DNA of 35,953 nucleotides from positions 1 to 35,953 of the forward strand of contig CAJXRD010000034.1 in assembly GCA_913058295.1 (NCBI GenBank). Direction: 5' to 3'. The notes beneath the pieces are model-generated. The model ran no database searches. It was not told the origin of the DNA and saw nothing but the letters and a program-made list of their open reading frames with translations. Both the position numbers and the translations under genes were made by a program. Origin of the DNA: an uncultured Flavobacteriales bacterium. GTDB taxonomy: Bacteria; Bacteroidota; Bacteroidia; Flavobacteriales; Flavobacteriaceae. Shown piece after piece: positions 1 through 7,307 of this stretch. Every line of letters begins with the position of its first letter. Position 1 is the first letter of the stretch.

Positions 1-1
1 C

Positions 2-319
2 TTTAGCTCTAATGAAGGAGATCAAAGCAATAGATTTGTTTTGGTATTTGAATCTACAGTATTAGGCAATCAAGAGCTTGGTTTAGATGCCGTTTCTATT
101 TATCCTAATCCAACAAATAAAACACTTAATATCATTTCTCCACGCGCAGCGATTAGTAGTGTAATTGTATTTGATGTGCAAGGAAGAGAAGTAAACAGTA
201 TTAATATGAATAATCAGGGGCTTTATCAAATTGATATGTCTTCTTTTGCTTCTGCTATATATTTTGTAAAAATTAATACCGATAGTGGTTCTATTTTGAA
301 AAAAGTGGTAAAAGAATAA
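2..319 (+). CDS. C-terminal fragment of a secreted protein with T9SS type A sorting domain
   Basis: The reading frame is open from base 2 to the stop at 317-319, so the 5' part of the gene lies outside the window. The visible 105 residues end in a typical type IX secretion C-terminal domain: a YPNPT motif (the PNP turn that opens the domain), a VIVFDVQGREV strand, and the terminal block IYFVKINTDSGSILKKVVKE. In this family the tail directs export through the Por/T9SS outer-membrane machine and is then cleaved. What the passenger does cannot be told from this piece. An internal TTG at 41 could be read as a start but there is no reason to prefer it over read-through from upstream. A strong terminator follows 17 bases after the stop. 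Confidence 0.85.
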   Translation, partial: FSSNEGDQSNRFVLVFESTVLGNQELGLDAVSIYPNPTNKTLNIISPRAAISSVIVFDVQGREVNSINMNNQGLYQIDMSSFASAIYFVKINTDSGSILKKVVKE

Positions 320-335
320 ATAATAATATTTAAAT

Positions 336-373
336 AAAAAACCCTCTTCCATGATTTTGGAGAGGGTTTTTTT
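336..373 (+). terminator. Rho-independent terminator after the T9SS cargo gene
   Basis: A 12-bp perfect stem (336-347 AAAAAACCCTCT with 361-372 AGAGGGTTTTTT) encloses a 13-base loop and ends in a run of seven T. It lies 17 bases after the stop codon at 319 and isolates the T9SS gene from the next operon. Confidence 0.9.
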
Positions 374-423
374 ATTTAAAATGAATTACTTTTATCAAAT
401 AACATGATTATATTTTAAGTATT

Positions 424-786
424 ATGAATCAAGAACTTACGGCACAGGAGTCTCATTATCTAGCAATGAATATAGTGGGTGAGGCTCTAGAAAAAGAGGA
501 CTATGAGTTTTTGGCTATAAATTCTAGCTTAAAAAAGAATCCACAGTTTGTAACCTTAAAAAATAAAGAGACCTTTTTTATTTTAGTTAGATCGGTGTTT
601 TCATCAGCCGAATTAAAGCAGCCTCAAAATATAAATTTGGAACCTATTATAGCACATGCAAAAAAGAATAATGCAAAGGTATTTTATGCAGGAGTATGGT
701 TAGGTCATGGTCTAGATATTAATAAGCCTATCCTTAAAGAAGAAGATTATTCTTTTGTTTATAATGGATTAAAAGAAGTGGTATGA
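424..786 (+). CDS. Small conserved flavobacterial protein coupled to ApbE, function unknown
   Basis: A 120-residue soluble protein with no signal peptide, no membrane segment and no cysteine. Relatives in flavobacteria usually sit beside apbE and, from memory, are often labelled as an NqrF subunit. That name does not fit: there is no 2Fe-2S cysteine set and no FAD/NADH domain here. Its stop overlaps the start of apbE in an ATGA arrangement (783-786), which indicates translational coupling. The neighbour attaches FMN to redox proteins such as NqrB/NqrC and RnfG, so a role alongside flavinylation or the Na+-NQR complex is a reasonable inference and nothing more. The central part (LEPIIAHAKKNNAKVFYAGV) resembles an alpha/beta fold. 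Function is unassigned. Confidence 0.8.
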   Translation: MNQELTAQESHYLAMNIVGEALEKEDYEFLAINSSLKKNPQFVTLKNKETFFILVRSVFSSAELKQPQNINLEPIIAHAKKNNAKVFYAGVWLGHGLDINKPILKEEDYSFVYNGLKEVV

Positions 787-1790
787 AATTATATTTTTAC
801 ATTTTAGTATCCTTAGTTATTATTTCTTGTGGAAATAAGGAACAACAATTAATTGTTTTTCAGGGAGAAGCGTTTGGGACAACCTATGCGATTCAGGCAT
901 ATTCAGAAAAGAATATAAATCTTGAAAAGGGAATTGATTCGGTGATTTATGCGGTCAATAAATCGGTGAGTACTTACCAACCCAACAGTGATATTTCAAA
1001 AATTAACCGAGGCGATTCTACTATTGTCGTAGATGCTATTTTTAAAGAAGTGTATCGTATTTCAGAAACCGTATATACTAATTCCGAAGGTTTTTTCGAT
1101 CCAACCATAGGAGTTCTTAGAAATGCTTATGGCTTTGGCGATGTTAAACCACTTAAAGAAATGGATAATGTAACATTAGATTCCTTAATGAAATATGTAG
1201 GTTTTAATAAAGTAAGTATTAAGGTAGATGGAACCATACATAAAGAACAGTCCGAAATATATTTCGATTTTAATGCGGTAGCAAAAGGCTATGGTATAGA
1301 TTGTATCGGAAATTTTTTAAAAGCAAAAGGAATTTCTAATTATCTTATTGAATTGGGTGGTGAAATATTAACTGAGGGCATGCATTTGGATAAAAATAAA
1401 AATTGGGTAGTGGGTATCGAAAATATAAATTCTCCATTAGAGGACAGATCCTACTCCGCAATAGTAGCCTTAAAAAATGAAGCGATGGCAGCATCTGGTA
1501 ATTACAGAAAATTTAGAGTAGATTCCTTAACTGATGAGAAGTATGTCCATACTCTTAATCCAATAACGGGTTCTGCTGAAAAGAGCGATGTGACCAGTGC
1601 TACAGTAATTGCACCTACTTGTGCTTTGGCCGATGCATATGCAACTACTTTTATGGCGATGGGTCTTGAAAGATCTAAAAGCTTATTGCCAAAGCTTGAG
1701 GGGATTGAAGCATATTTAACCTATAACGACACTTTAAGTAAACCTCAAATTTATGTTACAGATGGTTTTAAAAAAAGATTATTAGATTAG
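783..1790 (+). CDS. apbE: FAD:protein FMN transferase ApbE (lipoprotein)
   Basis: A 335-residue ApbE-family enzyme, which moves FMN from FAD onto a threonine of target redox subunits (NqrB, NqrC, RnfG) outside the cytoplasmic membrane. The N-terminus is a lipoprotein signal (MKLYFYILVSLVIISC, lipid-acceptor Cys at residue 16). Family motifs appear in order: AFGTTYAIQAY, AVAKGYGID, YLIELGGEI, AASGNYRKF, HTLNPITG and the metal-site block CALADAYATTFMAMG. Length and order are normal for the family. The start overlaps the upstream small gene as ATGA, so the two are co-translated. The stop overlaps the convergent methyltransferase gene by 4 bases. The nqr genes themselves are not in the window. 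Confidence 0.95.
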   Translation: MKLYFYILVSLVIISCGNKEQQLIVFQGEAFGTTYAIQAYSEKNINLEKGIDSVIYAVNKSVSTYQPNSDISKINRGDSTIVVDAIFKEVYRISETVYTNSEGFFDPTIGVLRNAYGFGDVKPLKEMDNVTLDSLMKYVGFNKVSIKVDGTIHKEQSEIYFDFNAVAKGYGIDCIGNFLKAKGISNYLIELGGEILTEGMHLDKNKNWVVGIENINSPLEDRSYSAIVALKNEAMAASGNYRKFRVDSLTDEKYVHTLNPITGSAEKSDVTSATVIAPTCALADAYATTFMAMGLERSKSLLPKLEGIEAYLTYNDTLSKPQIYVTDGFKKRLLD

Positions 1791-2554
1791 CGTTTTTTGC
1801 ATACAGGAATAATCTCTCCTTTTGCTAACCTAAATTTATCCATCTCCGGTTCTGAAAACGTATTGGTGTAATCTTCTTCTGAAACTTCAAAGCCTATAGC
1901 ACGTAATTTGTCAAAATAATCTCGACCATAAACCCTAACGTGATCGTATTGTCCAAATATTTTTGCACGTTCTTTCGGATTGGTAATACTATCATCTTCA
2001 AAAGTAATGTCTCTTGAAAGGTCTTGAGGTATTTGAAAAATTCCTGTACCGTCGGGAGCTAAAACACGATATAATTCTTGCATCGCTTTGGTGTCATCTG
2101 GGATATGTTCTAGTACATGATTGCAAAAAATAAAATCGAATTCGTTATCCTGAAATGGCAACTCGCAGATGTCTGCTTTTACATCAGCCAGGGGAGAATT
2201 TAAATCGGTAGTGATATATTCCAAGTTTTTCATTTTACGAAAACGTTTGTAAAATGCTTGTTCTGGTGCAAAATGTAGAACCTTATGTTTCTCTGAAAAA
2301 AAGGAAGTTTCTTTTTTTAAATACAACCAAAATAATCGATGACGCTCTAAGGAAAGGGTGCTGGGAGATAATACATTCTCACGCACCTTCTCATAGCCAT
2401 ATGGTAAAAATTTTCTAAAAGATTTATTATCTATAGGGTCTGTGTATTTGGTGCCCTTTAAAAAAAAGGCAATAAATGGAGTTAAAATATAACTCACCCT
2501 TATAAGAAAAGGTCTTGGGAATAAATTTAGAAAAAATTTAAAATATTTTTGCAT
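1787..2554 (-). CDS. Class I SAM-dependent methyltransferase
   Basis: A 255-residue protein with a methyltransferase type 11 fold. Visible motifs: a SAM-binding strand and loop HFAPEQAFYKRF, the acidic YITTDLNS after strand 2, DFIFCNHVLEHIPDD as the post-II block, and LAPDGTGIFQIPQ as motif III. The N-terminal 85 residues are basic and hydrophobic (FFLNLFPRPFLIRVSYIL), which suggests attachment to the membrane surface. It is the last gene of the run HAD hydrolase, map, methyltransferase with gaps of 9 and 12 bases. The substrate is unknown. Relatives often occur near glycan or lipid genes, but nothing here points to a substrate. Confidence 0.85.
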   Translation of the reverse strand: MQKYFKFFLNLFPRPFLIRVSYILTPFIAFFLKGTKYTDPIDNKSFRKFLPYGYEKVRENVLSPSTLSLERHRLFWLYLKKETSFFSEKHKVLHFAPEQAFYKRFRKMKNLEYITTDLNSPLADVKADICELPFQDNEFDFIFCNHVLEHIPDDTKAMQELYRVLAPDGTGIFQIPQDLSRDITFEDDSITNPKERAKIFGQYDHVRVYGRDYFDKLRAIGFEVSEEDYTNTFSEPEMDKFRLAKGEIIPVCKKR

Positions 2555-2566
2555 TTTGAAGAATGC

Positions 2567-3385
2567 TTATAAAACTAAGTCTTTTTCTCGGAATTCATCT
2601 TCCTCATTACTTTCAATTCCCAATGCTTTATAAATATAAGCAAAGGTAGAAAGCAACTCCGGTTTACCGTTTACAATTGCTACATCATGTTCAAAATGTG
2701 CACTCGGTTTTCTGTCTTTGGTAAGTATTGTCCAACCATCTTTTAACTGCTCTATATTTTTTGTCCCCATATTTATCATAGGCTCAATAGCAACCGTCAT
2801 TCCCTCAACAAACTTCTTACCTCGACCTCGACGGCCATAATTTGGCATCTCTGGATCTTCATGCATGGTTTTTCCTAAACCGTGACCTACTAATTCTCTA
2901 ACCACACCATAACCTTGAGCTTCACAATATTGTTGAATTGCAAAACCAACATCTCCAACGCGTTTTCCAACTTTAAGTTCTCGAATACCAACATATAAAG
3001 ATTCCTTGGTAATTCTTAAAAGCTTTTCTACTTCGGGTTTAATTTCACCAACCGCAAAAGTATAGGCGTGATCTCCATAATATTCGTTTTTTATGGCACC
3101 ACAATCTATAGAGATGATATCTCCTTCTATTAAAGGAGTGTCGTTTGGAATCCCATGTACAATCTGAGCATTAGGGCTCATACATAGGGTGTTCGGGAAA
3201 TCATATAAACCTAAAAATCCAGGTATTGCTTGATGATCTCTTATAAATTCTTCAGCTAACTTATCTAAATATAATGTAGTAACTCCAGGTTTTACTTCAC
3301 TTGCAAGCATTCCTAAAGTTTTTGAAACTACCAAAGCAGCTTCTCGCATTAATTCAATTTCTTCTTTAGATTTCTGTATAATCAT
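2567..3385 (-). CDS. map: Type I methionine aminopeptidase
   Basis: Removes the N-terminal methionine from nascent proteins. The 272 residues show all the expected ligands: His77 (QIVHGIP), Asp94 and Asp105 (ISIDCGAIKNEYYGDHAY), His168 (VGHGLG), His175 (MHEDPEMPNYG), Glu201 (AIEPMI) and Glu232 (HFEHDVAI). It has a short acidic C-terminal extension beyond the catalytic core (about residues 245-272), common in Bacteroidetes copies. It is the middle gene of a three-gene operon, 9 bases after the HAD hydrolase gene. There is no ribosomal-protein or secY neighbourhood, so this may be a second, stand-alone copy. Confidence 0.97.
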   Translation of the reverse strand: MIIQKSKEEIELMREAALVVSKTLGMLASEVKPGVTTLYLDKLAEEFIRDHQAIPGFLGLYDFPNTLCMSPNAQIVHGIPNDTPLIEGDIISIDCGAIKNEYYGDHAYTFAVGEIKPEVEKLLRITKESLYVGIRELKVGKRVGDVGFAIQQYCEAQGYGVVRELVGHGLGKTMHEDPEMPNYGRRGRGKKFVEGMTVAIEPMINMGTKNIEQLKDGWTILTKDRKPSAHFEHDVAIVNGKPELLSTFAYIYKALGIESNEEDEFREKDLVL

Positions 3386-3394
3386 ACTATTTTA

Positions 3395-3793
3395 TTAAAA
3401 ACCGAACCACTTTTTTTTTGATTTCTTTTTAACTGGTTTATCCTCCCCAATTAATTCTTGATAAACTTCTCCCCATCCATAAAACCCACCAACATTACGA
3501 TCGTCTATAAACATGTCGGCGTTTATTTTTCTACTGTACTTTGGATTAAAATCTTCTTCTGGAAAACTTTTGTTTACTGCATAAAATACAATTCCATTTG
3601 CTTTACAAAAAGCAACTGCTTCCTCTAATGCTTTTCCATTTCTATAAGTCCATAAAATAAGCCGATGGCCCTTTTCTTGGAGCTTTTTTAAAGTATCGAA
3701 AGCAAAAAGATTTTCCCTTCCTACTTTTGGATAATTATCTTCAACAATAGTACCGTCAAAGTCAACCGCTATAGTAAGTGTTTCTGATATCAT
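3395..3793 (-). CDS. HAD-like hydrolase, BT0820 type
   Basis: A 132-residue small HAD-superfamily protein. The nucleophile motif is DFDGT (Asp11, Asp13), motif II is LWTYR near residue 50, a lysine follows in PKYSRKIN, and motif IV is FIDDRN (Asp97, Asp98). Its compact size and sequence resemble the Bacteroides protein BT0820, whose structure is known but whose physiological substrate is not settled. The C-terminus is a lysine-rich tail (KKKSKKKWFGF). It is the first gene of the operon with map and the methyltransferase, directly behind the near-consensus promoter at 3809-3839. Phosphatase activity is inferred from the intact catalytic residues. Confidence 0.85.
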   Translation of the reverse strand: MISETLTIAVDFDGTIVEDNYPKVGRENLFAFDTLKKLQEKGHRLILWTYRNGKALEEAVAFCKANGIVFYAVNKSFPEEDFNPKYSRKINADMFIDDRNVGGFYGWGEVYQELIGEDKPVKKKSKKKWFGF

Positions 3794-3808
3794 AATTTAA
3801 ATAATTTG

Positions 3809-3839
3809 CAAAATTACAAAGAATTATACGCTATTTAAA
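3809..3839 (-). promoter_or_regulatory. Bacteroidetes-type promoter for the HAD-map-methyltransferase operon
   Basis: Read on the minus strand this is TTTA, exactly 19 bases, then TAATTTTG. The -7 box matches TAnnTTTG fully and the -33 box matches TTTG at three of four positions, with the consensus spacing. The -7 box ends 15 bases before the ATG at 3793. The element lies just after the stop of the thioredoxin-like gene at 3843. Confidence 0.6.
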
Positions 3840-3842
3840 GAC

Positions 3843-4421
3843 TTAGTCTGCATAAGAATTTTTGTACCCAACTTCATTGATAATGGCTAGCAAATCTTTT
3901 TCTAAACTTTCTTGCGCATATTCAACAAAACGTCCTATTTCTTTACCTTCTTTATATATAATAATAGTAGGAACATACTCTATATCTAATCCTTTTTCTA
4001 ATTGATCTGGGGTATCTTTATCATGAGAAACAGCTACCATAGATAATCTGGTAAAATCAAATTTAGCAGCATCCAATATTTTGTACAAGGCTGGGATCTC
4101 TCTTTGGCTATCACTACACCAAGAGCCCATAAACACTTTAATAGTTATATTATTAAGCTTAGGAGCTAAAGCTTCTATAGTTGTACTGTCTAAAATATGT
4201 GTGTTAAAATTTTCTTTATACCATTCTATAAATAGTTCATTTTTAAAAGCCTCTCTACTTACAAGTCCTAATAGCATACTCCCATCATCGATGGTGTCTG
4301 GAACAATAGTATTTATTTCACTTTTAATTTCAGGTTTTATTTCAAGAACAACTTCTTTTTCTGAAGTATTTTTACAAGACATAAAGGTGATCGCTAGAAC
4401 TAATATATAAACGTATTTCAT
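3843..4421 (-). CDS. Thioredoxin-like lipoprotein with a CXXS motif
   Basis: A 192-residue thioredoxin-fold protein. The N-terminus MKYVYILVLAITFMSC is a lipoprotein signal with Cys16 as the lipidated residue, so it acts in the periplasm or on a membrane. The active-site segment is GSWCSDSQRE: Cys102-Ser-Asp-Ser105, with only the first cysteine of the usual CXXC. The cis-proline region is present (EYVPTIIIYKEGKEIGR). Thioredoxins with CXXS cannot do ordinary dithiol oxidation and more often isomerise, deglutathionylate or bind targets. It follows gpmI by 3 bases and is probably co-transcribed with it. Its target is unknown. Confidence 0.85.
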   Translation of the reverse strand: MKYVYILVLAITFMSCKNTSEKEVVLEIKPEIKSEINTIVPDTIDDGSMLLGLVSREAFKNELFIEWYKENFNTHILDSTTIEALAPKLNNITIKVFMGSWCSDSQREIPALYKILDAAKFDFTRLSMVAVSHDKDTPDQLEKGLDIEYVPTIIIYKEGKEIGRFVEYAQESLEKDLLAIINEVGYKNSYAD

Positions 4422-4424
4422 TTT

Positions 4425-5945
4425 TTATTGAATTATTATTGAGTTTTGAGTCATTATTTCAGGTTTATCAATTCCCATTAAATGTAAAATTGTTGGAGAT
4501 ATATCTCCTAATATTCCATTATTAATTTCAGAAATATCCGGATCTACCAAAATCACTGGAACTGGATAAGTTGTATGTGCTGTGTTTGGTGATCCATCTG
4601 GATTGATCATCATTTCGCAATTTCCATGATCCGCTAATATTATAATAGAATACTCATTTTCTAATGCGGTTTCTACTACACTTTTCACACATACATCTAC
4701 ACTTTCGCAGGCTTTTATAGCTGCTTCAAAAACACCTGTATGCCCTACCATATCGGTATTTGCAAAATTTAAACAAATAAAATCTGCAGATTGTGATCTT
4801 AATTCCGTAAGAATTTTATCTCGAACATTAAAAGCACTCATCTCAGGCTGCAAATCATAAGTAGCAACTTTTGGAGAAGGGCAAAGGATTCGGTTTTCAC
4901 CAGTAAAAGGATCTTCTCTACCACCAGAAAAGAAAAAAGTAACGTGTGGATACTTTTCGGTTTCTGCAATTCGAATTTGAGTTTTATTGTTTCTTTCTAA
5001 AACTTCTCCTAAGGTGTTGTTTAAATTTTCTTTGTTGTAAATTACTTTTATACCATTAAAAGAATCGTCATAATTAGTAAGTGTCACAAAGTATAGAGGA
5101 ATCTGTTTCATTCCAAATTCTTCAAAATTATCTTGGGTAAGTACTTGGGTGAGTTGCCTTCCTCTATCGGTTCTAAAATTAAAGAAAATTACAACATCGT
5201 CTTTTTCAATTTTTGCAATTGGTTCACCGTTTTCGGTTTTTACAATAGGATTTATAAATTCGTCACTAATTCCTTCTGAATAACTTTTTTGAATACTTTC
5301 TAAAATATTAGTTGACTTTTCACCTATACCATTATGCAATAAATCATAGGCTTTTTTAACTCGTTCCCAACGCTTATCACGATCCATTGCGTAATATCTT
5401 CCAATTACTGAAGCTAATTTTCCAGTGGTGTTTTCTAAGTGATTTTCAATTTCAGAAACAAATGCAGCTCCCGAATGTGGGTCGACGTCACGACCATCGG
5501 TAAAGGCGTGTACGAATACTTTTTCTAGATCCTCTTGATGAGCAGCGCTTATTAATCCTTTTAAATGATCTATATGTGAATGAACACCACCATTGGAAAG
5601 TAAACCTAAAAGATGAACTTTCTTATCGTATTTTTTAGCATAACTGAAGGCTTGTTGTAATACAGGTTCTTTAGATAAAGTATCGTTTTTTACTGCAAGA
5701 TTTACTTTTACCAAATCTTGATATACAATACGTCCAGCGCCTAAATTCATATGACCTACCTCACTATTTCCCATTTGCCCTTCAGGAAGTCCGACGTTTA
5801 AACCGTCTGTTCTAAGTTGTGCATTTGGATATTTTTTATATAGAGAATCTATAAATGGAGTAGAAGCATTGGCAATTGCAGATGCCTTTGGATTTTGGGT
5901 AATTCCCCAGCCATCTAAAATTAGTAAAAGGACTTTTTTATTCAT
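4425..5945 (-). CDS. gpmI: 2,3-bisphosphoglycerate-independent phosphoglycerate mutase
   Basis: Interconverts 3- and 2-phosphoglycerate in glycolysis using two Mn2+ ions and a phosphoserine. The 506-residue length is standard. Seen in the sequence: LLILDGWG with metal ligand Asp11, the catalytic serine in GQMGNSEVGHMNLG (Ser61), the transferase-domain TDGRDVDP and GRYYAMDRDKRW, and the metal-binding ADHGNCEM (Asp439, His440) and NTAHTTYPVP (His457). It leads a two-gene unit with the thioredoxin-like lipoprotein. A perfect -7 box (TATCTTTG) lies 46 bases upstream of the start. Confidence 0.97.
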   Translation of the reverse strand: MNKKVLLLILDGWGITQNPKASAIANASTPFIDSLYKKYPNAQLRTDGLNVGLPEGQMGNSEVGHMNLGAGRIVYQDLVKVNLAVKNDTLSKEPVLQQAFSYAKKYDKKVHLLGLLSNGGVHSHIDHLKGLISAAHQEDLEKVFVHAFTDGRDVDPHSGAAFVSEIENHLENTTGKLASVIGRYYAMDRDKRWERVKKAYDLLHNGIGEKSTNILESIQKSYSEGISDEFINPIVKTENGEPIAKIEKDDVVIFFNFRTDRGRQLTQVLTQDNFEEFGMKQIPLYFVTLTNYDDSFNGIKVIYNKENLNNTLGEVLERNNKTQIRIAETEKYPHVTFFFSGGREDPFTGENRILCPSPKVATYDLQPEMSAFNVRDKILTELRSQSADFICLNFANTDMVGHTGVFEAAIKACESVDVCVKSVVETALENEYSIIILADHGNCEMMINPDGSPNTAHTTYPVPVILVDPDISEINNGILGDISPTILHLMGIDKPEIMTQNSIIIQ

Positions 5946-5991
5946 AAAATTAAAGTGGTGTCCCTAGGCTAAAGCTTCGGAATATTTTCGA

Positions 5992-5999
5992 CAAAGATA
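5992..5999 (-). promoter_or_regulatory. Candidate -7 box upstream of gpmI
   Basis: TATCTTTG on the minus strand is a full match to TAnnTTTG. No good TTTG was found 19 bases further upstream; that position falls in the 3' end of the M15 peptidase gene. The implied leader before the ATG at 5945 is roughly 40 bases. Confidence 0.4.
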
Positions 6000-6011
6000 A
6001 AAACAATATCA

Positions 6012-6746
6012 TTAAATTAATTCAGGATTGATATCCAAAATGTTTTCATCTCGGTATCTATTTATAAATTTTTTACTAAAGTGCTCATTGCCCAATATGT
6101 TCTCTTCTTCAAAAATACTTTTTAGATCTAAATTTCTGTATTCTTGAAGCATAGGCTTGGCTAATGGGGCATAGCTATAATGCCATGGTTCATGTTTAAA
6201 ACCTTTTCTTTCGGGATTGTTGGTATAAACTTCATAGAAACCAAACCTATTCGCATTTTCGTCCATCCATTTTTTTAGTTTGGTATAGCAACCATCATTG
6301 TAATAATGCTCTTCTTCTAATATGCTTTCAGGCTGTGGCATGGAAGAATCAAATACATCGACATCAGTTCCCCAGTGGTGGCGAGAAGTTCCTGGAATGG
6401 TAGAGTATTCAATAATCTTATTAATGGCTTCTTTAGGACTCATACCTTCCGATAGATATAAAGAATATTTATTTTCAAAAATTTGTTTTTGTTTTTCAAA
6501 ACTTCGATATCCCGAAACTACCCTAATTGCTACTTTAGCTTTATAAGCATGAGATTGCATGGTTACAAAACTTGAATAAGCTTTTGTCTTCATTAAGAAT
6601 TTTAACCCAATCATATCTGAGTTATCCTTGCCGATTAATTCTTCTCGAGTATAAATTTCTTGAAATGGATTAAAGGCTAACTGTGTTAAGACAGAGAGGG
6701 ACAAGCCACCTAATAATGAGGTTTTTATAAATTGTTTTCTTTTCAT
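6012..6746 (-). CDS. M15 family D-alanyl-D-alanine carboxypeptidase-like peptidase (VanY type)
   Basis: A 244-residue zinc peptidase predicted to trim cell-wall peptides. The zinc and catalytic motifs are intact: SGYRSFEKQ (residues 78-86), SRHHWGTDVD matching SxHxxGxxxD (His123, Asp130), and EPWHYSY (His189). The N-terminus MKRKQFIKTSLLGGLSLSVL is a hydrophobic leader. It resembles a Tat leader in layout (basic residues, F-x-K, then GG) but has KRK in place of RR, so Tat use is uncertain. It lies 5 bases after the GNAT gene and is probably co-transcribed with it. Wall turnover or recycling is inferred from the family. Confidence 0.88.
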   Translation of the reverse strand: MKRKQFIKTSLLGGLSLSVLTQLAFNPFQEIYTREELIGKDNSDMIGLKFLMKTKAYSSFVTMQSHAYKAKVAIRVVSGYRSFEKQKQIFENKYSLYLSEGMSPKEAINKIIEYSTIPGTSRHHWGTDVDVFDSSMPQPESILEEEHYYNDGCYTKLKKWMDENANRFGFYEVYTNNPERKGFKHEPWHYSYAPLAKPMLQEYRNLDLKSIFEEENILGNEHFSKKFINRYRDENILDINPELI

Positions 6747-6751
6747 GATTA

Positions 6752-7252
6752 TTAATTATTTATACGATATAAGTTAGTGGCTTCGTTGTGGTAAATGAAT
6801 TCTTTTACAAAATGTAAGCCGCATTTTTCAATTACTCGTTGCGAAGCATAATTTTCTTTATGTACTTGTGCATAAATTTCTTTTAATTTTAATTCTGAAA
6901 ATCCGTAGTTAATGCAAGCTAAAGAGCTTTCAGTTGCATAGCCTTTATTCCATTGATCTTTAAAAAAACGAAAACCAATCTCAGTTATTTTATCTTTTGG
7001 ATAATATTTAAGTCCACAAAACCCTAAAAATTCTTGGCTTTCTTTTAAACAAACAGCCCATCTACCATAACCATAATCTTTATAAGCTGAATAGTCTTTG
7101 ATAAATAGTTCTGCTTCAGAAACAGATTTAAAGGCTGGATCTCCAGTGTATTTAATCACTTCTGGGTCCTTGTTTAGATTGAAAAAATAAACACCGTCCT
7201 CTATAGAGAATTCTCTTAAAAAAAGACGAGATGAACTTGTGATGATTTTCAT
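6752..7252 (-). CDS. GNAT family N-acetyltransferase (RimJ/RimL-like)
   Basis: A 166-residue acetyltransferase of the Acetyltransf_3 type. It starts with the strand TSSRLFLREFSIEDG. The acetyl-CoA-binding region is IGFRFFKDQWNKGYATESSLACINYGF (about residues 92-118), where QWNKGYATE stands for the Q/RxxGxG/A loop. The C-terminal NYASQRVIEKCGLHFV is characteristic. Relatives acetylate ribosomal-protein N-termini or small molecules; the substrate here is not predictable. It is the upstream partner of the M15 peptidase gene, 5 bases away, and divergent from the Asp-box protein. Confidence 0.88.
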   Translation of the reverse strand: MKIITSSSRLFLREFSIEDGVYFFNLNKDPEVIKYTGDPAFKSVSEAELFIKDYSAYKDYGYGRWAVCLKESQEFLGFCGLKYYPKDKITEIGFRFFKDQWNKGYATESSLACINYGFSELKLKEIYAQVHKENYASQRVIEKCGLHFVKEFIYHNEATNLYRINN

Positions 7253-7307
7253 TTATTTATTCGATTAGTGTGCGTTTTATTTTATAAATTTAATAAAAAT
7301 TTATGCT

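Noticed and set aside
424-786. Annotation as NADH-quinone reductase subunit F
   Set aside because: No cysteine, no FAD or NADH motif and a quarter of the length of NqrF.
4081-4410. Plus-strand open frame of 109 codons inside the thioredoxin-like gene
   Set aside because: It opposes a gene with a lipobox and an active-site motif; no domain of its own.
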